Notes: a model not told the origin generated them from the letters alone. A stretch of DNA of 64,000 nucleotides from Streptomyces sp. SID13031 (GCF_010548305.1 NZ_JAAGLV010000009.1:62001-126000); one strand, 5' to 3'. Positions 25,086-36,200 are shown, counted from the first letter of the stretch. Made by a program: numbers and translations.

Positions 25086-26684
25086 TCAGCCGATGTCTCG
25101 GCGGCGGAAGGTGGTTGCGCCGGCTAGTAGGAGGGCGGCCGCGACGGCGGTGAGGACTATCACCGGGGTGACGGAGAAATCGCCGCCGGGGAGGTGGGGG
25201 GTGTGGGCGTACGGGGAGATGTCCATCAGGCCTTGGGGGAGGTTGAAGAGGCGGCCGAACTGGCCGATCAGGAGGAAGGCGCCGAACAGGACCCAGGCTC
25301 CGGTGATCAGCTTCGGGGCCAGGCCGAAGAGGATCACGACCAAGGCGGTCACCACCCAGATCGCCGGCAGCTGGACGGCGGCCGCGGCCAGCATGCGCGG
25401 GATCTGACGGCCCATGTTGCCCAGCGATGCGCCGCTCGAGATGCCCGAGCCGAGGCCGCCGACGAAGAGCAGTGCCGTGGTGCCGAGCAGCGCCATCAGC
25501 ACATGGCTCGCCAGCCACTGGTAGCGGGTGACCCCCGTTGCCAGTAAGGGCTCCGCGCGCAGAGCGGTCTCTTCGGAGCGGAGCCGGAGTGCTGCCTGGA
25601 TCCCGAAGGCGGAGGCGAGCAGGCCGAGGACACCCATCTCGGTCGAGAGGAAGGCGTCGGTGATGCCGCTGACGCCGCCGAGCTTCTCCACCAGGTCCCT
25701 GGCGCCGTCGCTGGCGACGAAACCGTCCACGTTCGAGGCGATGTTACCGACGACGAACCCGAGTAGCAGGAATGCCGATCCCCAGGCGATCAGCGAACCG
25801 CGATGCAGCCGCCACGCGAGCGCGAGGGGCGAGCGCAGCGACGCGGCGGCCGTCGCGGGACCTGGCCGCGGCCGGACCAGCCCCGCACCGACGTCCCGCC
25901 TGCGGAGTAGCGCGAGCGCGGCCGCGACCAGCAGGCACAGCAGGGCGAGCGGGGCCAGTGCGACCAGCCAGCGGTCACCGGCGTAGGCGCGGATCTGTTG
26001 CGCCCAGCCGATCGGCGACAGCCAGGAGACCCATCGCGTTCCACCGTCGGTGGCCGAGTCGCCCACCGCGCGGAGGATGTAGCTGACGCCCAGCACGATC
26101 GCGGTGATGCCGTTGGCCGCCCGGGCACCTTCGGACAACTGGGCTGCCAACGCGCCCACGCCGGCGAAGGCGAGGCCGGCAGCGATCCAGGTCAGGCCGA
26201 AGGCGAAGGAGCCGGCGGTGGCCAGGCCCACACCGATCAGGCTCACGGCGGTCAGCAGGCCGAGCACGATCACCGTGCTTACCGACACGATCAGGGCGGC
26301 CGTGAGGGCGGCGTACCGGCCGAGCACTCCGGCGCTGAGCAGCTCGAGCCGGCCGCTCTCCTCCTCGGCGCGCGTGTGCCGGACCACCAGCATCGCAGCG
26401 AGCAGTCCGACCAGCAGCGAACCGAAGGCGGTCAGCTTGAAGAGCGATACCTCGCCCAGCGAGGTGGGGTCGAAGATCCTTCCGTACAAGGAGACCAGGG
26501 CCGGCGACGAGTTCGACGTGTTGGCGGCCGACACTCGCGACGCCACGTCTGGGTAGAGGTCGATCGAGGCCTTGGCGGAGCCCGCGGCCATCGCGACGAA
26601 GACCACGATCCACACCGGCAGGATCACCCGGTCCCGCCGCAATGCGAGCCGTACCAAGGTCGCGGTACCAGCGAAGTCGTTCAT
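25086..26684 (-). CDS. ABC exporter membrane subunit (polyketide-antibiotic exporter type)
   Basis: A 532-residue polytopic membrane protein with about 12 hydrophobic segments in two similar halves, e.g. VILPVWIVVFVAMAAGSA near the start and LIAWGSAFLLLGFVVGN in the second half. The layout matches the TnrB3/exporter-of-polyketide-antibiotics family, which acts with a single ATPase. ATG 26684 overlaps the ATPase stop (ATGA), so the pair is translationally coupled. Likely function is efflux of a toxic lipophilic compound; the substrate is unknown. Confidence 0.9.
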   Translation of the reverse strand: MNDFAGTATLVRLALRRDRVILPVWIVVFVAMAAGSAKASIDLYPDVASRVSAANTSNSSPALVSLYGRIFDPTSLGEVSLFKLTAFGSLLVGLLAAMLVVRHTRAEEESGRLELLSAGVLGRYAALTAALIVSVSTVIVLGLLTAVSLIGVGLATAGSFAFGLTWIAAGLAFAGVGALAAQLSEGARAANGITAIVLGVSYILRAVGDSATDGGTRWVSWLSPIGWAQQIRAYAGDRWLVALAPLALLCLLVAAALALLRRRDVGAGLVRPRPGPATAAASLRSPLALAWRLHRGSLIAWGSAFLLLGFVVGNIASNVDGFVASDGARDLVEKLGGVSGITDAFLSTEMGVLGLLASAFGIQAALRLRSEETALRAEPLLATGVTRYQWLASHVLMALLGTTALLFVGGLGSGISSGASLGNMGRQIPRMLAAAAVQLPAIWVVTALVVILFGLAPKLITGAWVLFGAFLLIGQFGRLFNLPQGLMDISPYAHTPHLPGGDFSVTPVIVLTAVAAALLLAGATTFRRRDIG

Positions 26685-27595
26685 CGCGACGCCGCCACCG
26701 TGGCCGGTACAGCGTCGTCCTCGTAGTGCCGCAGGAAGAGCTCCTCCAGCGTCGGCGGCTGGGCGACCAGACTCTTGATGCCGCTCGCCGCGAGCTGCTT
26801 CATCAGGCCGTCGAGCTGGGCGGTGTCGACTTCGCAGCGCACCCGATTTCCCTCGATATCCAAGCCGTGTACGCCGGGGAGCTGGGCGAGCCCATTGGGC
26901 GAGGAAGCCAGCTCCGCCTGGATCGACGTACGGGTGAGGTGCCGCAGGTCGCCCAGCGTGCCGGTCTCGACGACCTTGCCGCGGCGGATGATGCTGATCC
27001 GGTCGCAGAGCGCCTCGACCTCGGACAGGATGTGGCTCGACAGCAGCACGGTGCGATCGCGCTGGCGCTCCTCCTCGATGCACTGCCGGAAGACCTCTTC
27101 CATCAGCGGGTCGAGGCCGGAGGTGGGCTCGTCCAGGATCAGCAGCTCGACGTCGGAGGCGAGCGCGGCGACCAGCGCGACCTTCTGCCGGTTGCCCTTG
27201 GAGTAGCTACGGCCCTTTTTCGTCGGGTCTAGATCAAAGCGGCGAAGTAAGTCGGCACGCTTCTTCGGGTCGAGCCCGCCGCGCAGCCGGCCGAGCAGGT
27301 CGATGACCTCGCCACCGGTCAGATTCGGCCACAGGTTCACGTCACCAGGGACGTACGCGAGCCGCCGGTGCAGCTTCGCCGCGTCATGCCACGGGTCGCC
27401 GCCGAGCAGCGACACGTCTCCCTCGTCAGCCTTCAGCAGGCCGAGCAGAACTCTGATGGCGGTGGACTTCCCGGATCCGTTCGGGCCGAGGAAGCCGTGC
27501 ACCTCACCGGTCGCGACGTCCAGGTCGAGACCGTCGAGGGCGTGCGTACTCCCGTACGACTTGTGCAGTCCGGAGACCACGATGGCTGATGTCAT
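26681..27595 (-). CDS. ABC exporter ATP-binding subunit
   Basis: A 304-residue ATPase of the DrrA/CcmA class. Walker A is GPNGSGKST. The signature segment reads YSKGNRQKV, a variant of LSGGQ seen in this subfamily. Walker B is LLILDEPTSGLDP and the switch region LLSSHILSEVE. A C-terminal extension (about 220-304) is typical of drug exporters. It is transcribed divergently from the MarR-type gene, with a short intergenic operator region, so autoregulated control by that protein is likely. Confidence 0.93.
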   Translation of the reverse strand: MTSAIVVSGLHKSYGSTHALDGLDLDVATGEVHGFLGPNGSGKSTAIRVLLGLLKADEGDVSLLGGDPWHDAAKLHRRLAYVPGDVNLWPNLTGGEVIDLLGRLRGGLDPKKRADLLRRFDLDPTKKGRSYSKGNRQKVALVAALASDVELLILDEPTSGLDPLMEEVFRQCIEEERQRDRTVLLSSHILSEVEALCDRISIIRRGKVVETGTLGDLRHLTRTSIQAELASSPNGLAQLPGVHGLDIEGNRVRCEVDTAQLDGLMKQLAASGIKSLVAQPPTLEELFLRHYEDDAVPATVAASR

Positions 27596-27633
27596 GATTC
27601 ATAACGTACACTTCATTCAGAAGTTTGTGAATC
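27596..27633. promoter_or_regulatory. Candidate operator between exporter and MarR-type regulator
   Basis: The AT-rich divergent spacer carries two overlapping dyads: GATTCA at 27596-27601 with TGAATC at 27628-27633, and ACTTC-attca-GAAGT at 27610-27624. It touches the exporter start. Control by the adjacent regulator is inferred from position. Confidence 0.5.
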
Positions 27634-27662
27634 TTGCTATCGGACGATCGGTGAGTGCGGCC

Positions 27663-28160
27663 ATGCGACGAGACGAAGAGGCGGTCCAGCGGTACGCCGA
27701 ACAGTTCGGCAACACGCTGGCCGAGCAGGGCTGGCCGCGGATGTCCGCCCGAGCGTTCGCCGCCATCCTCGCGAGCGAGGAGGGCCGGCTGACCGCTGCC
27801 GAGCTCTCGGAGCGGCTCAAGGCGAGCCCCGCCGCGATCTCCGGCGCAGTGAACTATCTGCTGCAGCTCCGGCTGGCCAGCCGGGAGCGGGAGCCCGGCA
27901 GCCGGCGCGACGTGTACGTGGTCCAGGAGGACTTCTGGCACCAGTCGATGATGAGCCAGGACCGGGGGCTCAGCCGCTGGGAGGACATCCTCCGGCAGAT
28001 GCTGCCCGCCACCGGGACGGCGACCGCGGCGAACCGCCGGATCCGGGCGACGATCGGTTTCGTCGAGTTCATCCAGGAAGAGGTCGACGGCCTGAGCGAG
28101 CGCTGGGTGAAGCGCAAGGCCGAGATCGACGCCAAGCTCGAAGCCGAAGACAACAACTAG
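27663..28160 (+). CDS. GbsR/MarR-family transcriptional regulator
   Basis: A 165-residue winged-helix regulator. It starts MRRDEEAVQRYAEQFGNTLAEQGWPRMSARAFA, the characteristic N-terminus of the GbsR/MarR group. The DNA-binding wing follows: LTAAELSERLKASPAAISGAVNYL, then ASREREPGSRRDVYV. ATG 27663 is preferred because GGTGAG lies 7 nt upstream and homology begins here; GTG 27651 is possible. It is divergent from the ABC exporter genes, a classic arrangement for a repressor released by the exported compound. Confidence 0.88.
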   Translation: MRRDEEAVQRYAEQFGNTLAEQGWPRMSARAFAAILASEEGRLTAAELSERLKASPAAISGAVNYLLQLRLASREREPGSRRDVYVVQEDFWHQSMMSQDRGLSRWEDILRQMLPATGTATAANRRIRATIGFVEFIQEEVDGLSERWVKRKAEIDAKLEAEDNN

Positions 28161-28196
28161 ATCCAAGCCTTGTACTAAGCACCGCCAGCGGCCCGG

Positions 28197-28316
28197 CAGC
28201 CGGTACGGCGCACTGCGGGTGCCCCGCAGCCGGTACGGCGCACCGCGGGTGGCCGACAGCCGGTACGGCGCACCGCGGGTGGCCGACAGCCGGTACGGCG
28301 TACTGCGGGTGGCCGG
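28197..28316 (+). repeat. Four tandem 30-bp repeats
   Basis: Four contiguous 30-bp units beginning CAGCCGGTACGGCG. Units 2 and 3 are identical, and units 1 and 4 differ at a few bases. The period is a multiple of three but no gene covers it. It ends inside the stem of the following hairpin. Confidence 0.85.
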
Positions 28317-28333
28317 TGGAGGGCCGGCCACCC
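28307..28333. terminator. Hairpin terminator after the truncated peptidase copy
   Basis: GGGTGGCCGG pairs with CCGGCCACCC around a 7-nt loop. It lies 8 nt beyond the stop of the minus-strand fragment, and a closely similar hairpin follows the full-length copy at 41827-41853. Confidence 0.7.
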
Positions 28334-28340
28334 GCGAGCG

Positions 28341-28829
28341 TCAGCGCAGCGAGGTGGCTGCGACCGTGTCCAGCACCTGCTGGAGCAGCGGGTTCACCTT
28401 GGTGTCCGCAGCCTTCGACTTCGGCAGGTGCACCGCCTTGCCGTCCACCGGCCCCTTGACCGGGTAGACCGACAGTTCCGCCGGCAGCGGCGTCGTACCG
28501 CAGACCTGATCCTTGCCAGGCAGTTCGCCGGTGAAGACGAACTTGTCACCGATCGCCTCGGCGCACGACGACGCCGAGCCGATGTACTGACCGTGCTGCC
28601 CCTCGTCGTCGATCGCCACGAAACGCGTGACGGCCTTGGTGTCGTCGTGAGTCCGCAACGAACCCTCGTACGCCGTCGCCGGGTCCAGCTCGCCCTGCAC
28701 AATCAGCAGCCGCGGCGAGCCCTTGAGGTCGAGCTTGCGATCCTGCGGGGCGTACTTCCAGAACGCGCACATCGGGACGCCGTTCATGTAGCCGAAGAAG
28801 TCGTACTTCTTCGCCATCTTGTCGGCCAC
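28341..28829 (-). pseudogene. C-terminal third of a secreted S33-type peptidase (truncated paralogue)
   Basis: It aligns without gaps to the end of the intact gene at 41864-43732 (28341-28826 against 41864-42349). The protein is nearly identical from ADKMAKKYDFFGYMNG to the last six residues, and base differences are mostly silent. It retains GELDPATAYEG (catalytic Asp) and EGQHGQYIG (catalytic His) but has lost the signal peptide and the nucleophile. At 28827 similarity ends abruptly and unrelated sequence begins. A GTG at 28829 opens the frame but has no clear function. I read it as a recent truncation of a once-functional paralogue. Confidence 0.9.
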
Positions 28830-28950
28830 CGCAACCGGGTCCGCCTGTCAAACAAGACCGGAACGCTCACCGCCACGCGTCCATCACCACCATTTGCCAA
28901 CGTCTCACGGAGCAGTCACGGAGCAGAAACTGTTCGGCGATCAGAGACTG

Positions 28951-29362
28951 CTACTCGTCGGCAAGTGCTCTCAGGATCGTTTCGATCTGTGGCCCCCCGG
29001 CCTTGTCTCCTGCCGGAGACTGCGCATGGTCCAGAAGAGTGCGGGCAAACCCGTAGTCCGTAATCTCGCGAATCAACCGGTCTACCGCAGCCGCATTCCC
29101 GGCTTCCTCGTGGCGAAGCATCAACTGGAACAGCAGTTCGATGTAGCCCCCGGCCGCAGCTGCTCGCCCGAGTTCATGCGCCTCCTGACGTCGCCCAGAA
29201 TTCTCCAGCCGCCAGAACAGCATTCGGGTTGCCTCTCGGACCCCGCGCAGATTGCGCCTTAAGCAGCTCCTCGGCACCGAACGAGTCGCCCACCCCATCG
29301 TGGCGGTCGACGAGGGTGACGAGCGCGTTGAGATCACCGCTGTGTGTCAGTTGGAGCAACAA
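28951..29362 (-). pseudogene. Frameshifted TPR-like repeat protein fragment
   Basis: From 29362 one frame reads MLLQLTHSGDLNALVTLVD and GDSFGAEELLKAQSA. Near 29220 the next frame continues LENSGRRQEAHELGRAAAAGG, LMLRHEEAGNAAAVDRLIRE and YGFARTLLDHAQ, ending at 28951. These are helical repeats of the actinobacterial type with spacing like tetratricopeptide units. Both ends of the protein seem missing. It lies in the decayed strip between the truncated peptidase and the RHS fragment. Confidence 0.6.
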
Positions 29363-29578
29363 CGCTCCGCTGCCGGCCTTGTTCCCGCCTGCTCCTCACC
29401 GCCGAACGCCTCGCCTCAGCCCACGTCCACAACCGCCCCATGGCCTGCCAACTAGTAATGGACCTCCTCCACCGGGGCCAGCGATCAGCACCCCCGGTAC
29501 GACAACTCGCCAGACGAATGGGACTCACAACCTGATCCGGCTACCGGCACACTTGTACTCGATCAGGCCCGGCTGTTT

Positions 29579-29709
29579 AGGCTGGCAATCGGACCTTGAG
29601 TAGTGCTGCGGACGGCGTCGTTGTCCTGATAGGCAAAGGCCGTTGCGCCATCGGTGGATTTGGGCGAATCGCCCGCTGCGATGCTCGCTGTACGGCCAAA
29701 TTGGTCGTA
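29579..29709 (-). pseudogene. Orphan RHS-repeat fragment
   Basis: The minus frame encodes YDQFGRTASIAAGDSPKSTD, then GATAFAYQDNDAVRSTTQGP. It matches YDQLGRTTTITAGDSPKPAN and the following GATALAYYDNDALRRVAQGP in the intact RHS protein (about 31077-31207). No start, and stops or frame breaks lie on both sides. It is a degenerate copy of the core just before the variable tip, lying downstream of the present tip. Confidence 0.85.
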
Positions 29710-29854
29710 CAACGGCTCAGCTGATCGACGATATCAATCGATCCAGTTGGCCGAGACCGCTCAACGAGCCCAGGCTGTTTTGACTGCACTGGGCCCGCTG
29801 AACGGCTGCAAGCTTTAGACAATGGGGCTGCTTCGTCCCTCTAGCCGACGCCTA

Positions 29855-30217
29855 CTACGAGCTTGGCAGGACAGGCTTCTTCGACGATCTCACAGAAAGA
29901 GTGAAATAGATCCCACCAGCGAAAATAGTCGCAAGCACTACTAGGGCGACGATCCTGGTAAGCGAATCCGATGCAGCAAGGGCGGCCCAACCGATCACAG
30001 AAGCGGTAACTACGAAACATATAGCAATTACCACCAAGAAACTTGGCTTCGATCGCGCGGCGGAGTCACCTTTTCGAGTCCACAGGAGAATCCCCAATCC
30101 TATTAGGCCGATTCCCACTGCAACTCCGACCCATTCTCTGGCCACGAGCCCAGCAGCAACCGCCACTGCGCCAAAGACGATCGGCATAACACGAAATACT
30201 AGGCCCATGATGACCAA
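29855..30217 (-). CDS. Small four-helix membrane protein next to RHS (candidate immunity protein)
   Basis: A 120-residue protein with four hydrophobic segments: VMPIVFGAVAVAAGLVA, VGVAVGIGLIGLGILLW, FLVVIAICFVVTASVIG and IVALVVLATIFAGGIYF, and a short charged tail. I choose TTG 30217, which has GAGGAG 5 nt upstream; ATG 30208 is the alternative. It begins 10 nt after the RHS stop, where polymorphic toxin systems usually encode the cognate immunity protein. Because the RHS tip is itself basic and hydrophobic, a membrane immunity protein would fit. No named family is recognised, and the immunity role is inference only. Confidence 0.7.
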   Translation of the reverse strand: MVIMGLVFRVMPIVFGAVAVAAGLVAREWVGVAVGIGLIGLGILLWTRKGDSAARSKPSFLVVIAICFVVTASVIGWAALAASDSLTRIVALVVLATIFAGGIYFTLSVRSSKKPVLPSS

Positions 30218-30227
30218 CGAAACTCCT

Positions 30228-33200
30228 CTAGTCTTTACCGCCAGTATTCGGCTTGGGCAGTCTGCCACAATGCTGTAACACTTCGTAGATCGCAAACCCG
30301 AGCGCCGCGACGATCGGAATCAGCGCCCACGCAAACCCCGCCAAGGCTGCACCGAAAAGCAAACCGCCCGCGGCTAGGATCGCCCATTTGCAGCCCCAGG
30401 GGATTTTGCGGCCGGCGCGTTTGGCTTTTTTCACCTTCTGCCGGAACGATCGATATGTTTTGCCGTACTTGCGGATCAGTCGCTTGTATCTCTTGATCTG
30501 CCTATTAGTGAGTCGTTTTGCTCCACGTTCAGACTTAGCCTTCTTCCCTGAAATATCAAAGCGATTGATCGGATCGCCCGGATACGTGTAGGAGTTGGCG
30601 TTTCCGCCGCGGATCGGGTCGGTGGAGCTGAAGGTTCCGGTGGTGGGATTATAGACGCGGGCACCCATGAGTTGAAGGCCGGTGGGGGTGCTAGCTCGCT
30701 GGTCAGCTCCAAGCCATCCGTAGTTGGCGGGACCGGTCGAAGCGGTGTTTGTAAGAGCTGCGTTGCCGTACTCGTCGAAGTTGTTCCATCCACCGAGTTG
30801 TTCTGCAGGGATAGATGTTGGAGGAACGGCGACGGTGCTGACGATGTCGCCGTGTGGGTTGGTGATGGTGAGGTCGACACTGTCGCTGTCAATGGTCAGG
30901 CCAAGATCTGTGCCAACGAGTTCAGCGTAGCGGCGGGGCTTTCCTGCCTGGACGACCCAACTGGGGTTGTCGGACTCGTCGTTGTAATAGCTAGTGGTTT
31001 CGGTGGTCGGCCCGCCGCTGATGGTCGTTGTCTCTTTAGCGCGACGGTCTGCAGCATCGAGGTCGTAGGTGGTCGCGATCGGACCTTGGGCGACTCTGCG
31101 GAGGGCGTCGTTGTCGTAGTACGCCAAGGCCGTTGCGCCATTGGCGGGCTTGGGCGAATCGCCAGCTGTGATGGTGGTCGTACGTCCAAGTTGGTCGTAG
31201 GTGTGAGCGCTCGGTCGATCGGCGGTATCGAAAGCACGGGTTTGGTCGGCGCCTCCGCTGGTCGCACAGGAACCGTTTGCTACGTCAGCGGTGGTTTTCT
31301 TTTGCCGGTTGCTGTTTGCGTCGTATTGGTAGGTCCTGGTCTGGCAAGGAGCCGCCTCGAGAGCAGTGGGGTCGGTGCCGGCTGGTGCGGTGCGGTCGAG
31401 AGTCTGGACCAGACGGTCAGCGTTGTCGTAGGAGTAAGCGCGGTCGTAAGGCGTCGCACCAGTCGCGTACTGCGCTCCGTCAGGTGTCCACTCCTCGCTG
31501 ACGCGGCCGACGGTGTCGTGGTCGGCAGACCACGACAGCCATCCACCGTTGGGATCAATGGCAGTGCTGCCGTCGCTGTTTGTGGTGGTGACTTTGCCGC
31601 TGTACTGCAGACCAGTCAGTTCGCCGACGTTGTCTCGTTCGGTGGTTTGGGTGATGCCCCCGGGCAGCTTTTGGATCGTCAAGTCGTCGGCGGGGTCGTA
31701 CGCGCCGGTGGATGTGAAGGTGACCCCGGCGACGGTCACGTCGACCTTTGTGACGAGACCTCTCCGTTCGATGCGGCCCAAAGCGTCCGTACCGTCGTAG
31801 GAGTACTGCGTCGATCCGTTGTCATCGGTCACGGTGGCGACGTCGCCTGCGGCGTTGTACGTGGTTGTTGTGGCGGCTTGGCCGTCAGGCTGGTAAGTGG
31901 TCTTGCGTCCCCAGCCGTCATAGCCAGTGGTGATGCTGCTGGTTGTTCCGTCAGCACGTTTAGCAGTCGTCTTGGTTTGTAGACCCAACGCCGGGTCGTA
32001 GAACATCTCTTTGTCGGTGTTGGGAGTAGATCCGGTCAAGCCGGATACGAGAGTGTTGGTGCTCTTGGCCCTGCCATCTGGCTGATAAGCGAGGGTCTTG
32101 GTCCGGGTGACCGTCCCGGACGACTCCACGATGACGGTGGGAGACAGCAGGTAGTCGTAGGCGGTGGTCGTTGTGGTCGGCAATGTCGAGCCGGACGTTG
32201 GAGCGGCGGCCGGGGCCGTCTGACAGACGAGTCCCGCCCACTGCGGTTTCCCTCCGCAAGCCGCCGGGGTCGCGACACCCGCGACGTAATAGGTCGTCTT
32301 GAACGTCCCCGCATCCGCACCGTTCGACGCCGGCTGCCTGACCTCGACGATTCGCCCCTCTGCATCGTAGCGAGTCACCGTAATGATGTCAGTGCCGCTG
32401 TCGGCGGTGCCGTTCAAGTTCACATCGGTAATGGTTCGACCAGGCTGGCCGAGCTTCCAAAGTGTGTTATCTGTCGAGGGACCGTAGTCGTTGAGGTTCT
32501 GGGAGATCGTCTCGACATCAAGACCAGTTCCCGCGTCAGCCGTCGACGTAGTTTCAGTCGTGGGCAACCGGTACGGGGTCGTGGTGTCGGGGTCGATGCC
32601 CTGATCCGGAGCGTTTTGGTCGTAGGAGGTGTGCACGTGCTTGCGCACCCACTGTTTGGTGCCGTCCTTCAACACCGCCCAATGCGCCGGGCTGTATACG
32701 TCCGTCACCAATGTGCCGGCAGAAGTCACTACTTCGTTTCCTGCAGCGTTGGTGATGTCGCTGTTATATGTCGTGACTGTGGCCAACTGGTCTGCCGCGC
32801 CGGTCGGCATGTCGTGATCCGAGAGCAGCCGGAGCGCTCGCTCGTCGAGCTCGCGTGCGATGTTGCCTTGGTCGTTGTAGTCGGAGGCGGTCATTTGCCA
32901 TGCGCCGGCGCCGTAATCGGCAGTATTGACGACGCTCCCGCTGGCATCGGCGTACTGCAAGGTCGCGTGCTGCCAATCGTCTTCCGACGGCGTGCCGCTC
33001 AGGGGATGATCTGCACCGAAGACGGCATAGCCCATTGCCGGAGCCGATTTCTGGCTCCACAGAGCAACAGATGTTCCAGTCAGGTCAGGCAGCCCGGTCC
33101 CAGACAATGGCACCCCGTAGACGAACTTGGCCAGCGTTGCAATGCCGCCTGCGGGGTCGCCGACCGGGCGGGACCTGGTCACGCTGTCGAGCTTGGTCCG

Positions 33201-36200
33201 CCCCTCAGCGGTGATGTAGTTCAGCACGTACGGCAACTGGCCTGCTGGCTTGACTGAGGTGATCTGGTTCAATCCGTTGTAGGAGTACTCGGTCGTCAGG
33301 TTCGAGCGAGGATCGGATTCTGAGGCGAGGCGACCGCTCCCGTCGTAGGTATAGACGGCAACCTTGATCGAGTCCATCCCTGCCCCACCGCTCTTAGCGG
33401 GGTTGTAGATGTCGAGCCATGCGCCGACGAGGCGACCCGCCGCGGATCCTGTGGTGCCGTAGTCGAAGCGTAGAGCTCGGCAGCCCGGATTGAGTGTGCC
33501 TGTGGCGGCGCATGTCACACCAGGAGGTGTAGGCGCCAGGATCCGGGCAACGCGTCCGGATCCGTCATAGGAGTAAGTGGTCTTCGTCACCACACCAGGT
33601 TCCGCGATCCCGACCGGCCTGAACCGGGCCACGACCGTCTGCAAAGGCGCAGAAGCAGGCTGATATGTCGTCACGACTCCGTCGTCGTCGGTATACGCAA
33701 GGGTCGTAAGGGCGCCGCTGCCGGACATCACCAATGAGGCACCACTGGCCTCGGTTTCGTCGTTTGCCGGCACCCACGGTCCGGAAGCGAAGTTGGCTGA
33801 GTTGCGCCGGGTACCTGTGGGTGACTTCCAGACCAGCCTCGTGCCGTCACCGCTGACCAGTGCCAAGGTGCCATCGAGGCGGGTCGAATCGATGACCCGC
33901 AGTCCGCCACCGCCGACGTCTGCACCGTCGAACTGTGCGATCCAACCCGGACCGAAGACCTCGTTGACGGCATCGGTCTCGTCGGTATAGGTCGAGTGCG
34001 ACCGCGAGATCGACAGGTCGCCTGTATAGCCGGGGACCGAAACGTCAGTTGCTTCCATGTTGAACTCGCCGGTCCAAAGGGCTACCTGCCCGGGGCCGGC
34101 GTCTTCGACAGGGAATTTATCGTCGAAGGCGTGCGGGATGCGCTGGATCGTCGTGTTAGGTGCCTGCGACCAGGTGCACTGGGTCGCGCTGCCGTAGGTG
34201 AAGCAGACCTGGACATCGAGCAACACAGGAGCCTGCGGGCTCAAGGTCGTTGGCTGAATACCGGCAGTGGCCGGGTCAGCGTCGAGGAAGGCGTCGATCT
34301 TCGCTTCCTTGCTGTCCCAAGAACCCTCCACTGTTATGCCACCGGCGCCCTTATCGGTAACGGTCAACGCCGCAGTAGTGTCCTCGTTCCAGCCGACCGT
34401 TTCCTCCGCACTGCCGTAGCCCGAGACCCGCCAGCGCACCTTCGCCGTTGGCGTTGCTGATTGCCCCTTGGGTGGGCCAGCCGCGGCGATCTTGACCGTT
34501 CCCGTTGTGACAGTGCGGGATTCCGCTGTGGGTGTCGTCATCGAGGTACCACCCCAGCCGAAGCTGTAAGCGCTACTCACGGACAGCTTGCCCGCCGGCG
34601 TTTCAGCCTGCACGGTGATTTGGTGAAGACCAAGCATATCCTTATCGAAGGTCAGCGTCGCCTTGGCGATGGAGGGATCGCTTGACGGTGTGATCTTGAC
34701 CCTCGTCGTCGTGGTCGGGCTTCCCGTCGTCGTCGTACCAGCACTGGTTGCCTTGTACGCGGTGCTCGGGACTGTGATGCGGAGGTAGCCAGGGGCAGAA
34801 TAGCTGGTGCCAACCGCAGTAATCGTGCACGTGACATCGGCGGTCGGCGCCGTGTCTTGCCACGCACCATCGGCATAAGGCGCTGGGCACGACACGACCG
34901 GCGCTGCCGGAGTCTGCGTACCGGTGATAACGCGAACGAAGTTCGACCAGACACCATCGATGCGGCCATCGTTGGCTTTCACCCGGACATACAGCGGGGT
35001 GTTATCGGGCAGGTCGCTCGGGCGGCATCCGGCAGTCGAGCCGGAGGCCAACGTAAGACTTCCGCAAGTGCCCTTGAGGCTGTCGGGGCCGATGGGGGTG
35101 GTGTGGAACTCGTAGATGTACTTGACCGTGTTGAGGTCAGGATCGCTGGCCTTGGATTTGACGTACGGCTTCAGGGTCGGCGAGTACAGCGAGGAAGCCG
35201 TTGCCCCAGGCGCTGCGTAGGCGACCGCCTCGGTGTAGATCGGGGCGTCCGGTTTGCCTGGAGCCCGGTTCCAGGTCAGCGAGACGTAGGGGTCGGCGTC
35301 ACCCTCGCTGGACACTATCCGTTTCCATGCGTTCGCGTCCGCCTCGTTGGCTGCTTTCAGCATCACCCCTACGGTCGTGTCGGTAGTGCCCGACCAGTGC
35401 TGCGCCAGCGCGGTCATCGGCACGGCGATCCGCCCACCTGGACACGCCGCGGAGAACCCCTTCGCTGCGGACACTGAACCCCAGACTTGCTGACTGGTCA
35501 CCGGCTGGGATGTCCACCGGGTCGACGTTGACGCCGGCAGCGCGGCGTGCAGGTTCATTTGTGTCGCCGTGCAAGTCGTGCCGCCGTACTGGTAGATGAA
35601 CAGATTCGCCGCCGTGATGTCCTTGCCCTGGAACGTCGAGCCGGCGAAGTTCAGGAACGACCGCTCCGTCGTGGTCCCGTTCTTGCCTACCCGAAGGTCC
35701 ACTGTCGTCGACAGGTCAGACGGCCAACCGCTCTGCACGAACGTGTCGAAAGTCGAATAAAAGGGCGTGTTCGCATACGTCGGGTCGACCGTGACTGGGA
35801 AGACCCGGGCGGGATCGAGAAACCACCTCGCGTCCGGGGCGATCACCAGCGTCGCCTTGCCCGCCGAAACCTGCTCAACGGTGACTCTTACGATCGTCTT
35901 GTTCGCCGATACTCCTGTGGCCGGGTCAGTGACCGAATCCCACATGTAGCTGACCGGGATCGTCGAACGAACCGTGTTCTTCGCATCGACGAATTCGATC
36001 GATCCGTCCGGCAGCGCCTTCGGGGTCAGGCCTTTCGTGCGAAGCGGGATCCGCCATACCGGCGCGACAACCGGGCGCTGCTTGACGACAAAGTCGGCCT
36101 CGAACCCCGAGCGACGCGCGTCCATCGTCATATCCACGCCAGGCTGCACCTCGGCGTACGTCGCCTTCGTGCCATCCAGCGAAGGCTCCGGAAGCTTCCA

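Noticed and set aside
28197..28316. CRISPR array
   Set aside because: Units are contiguous 30-bp repeats with no spacers.
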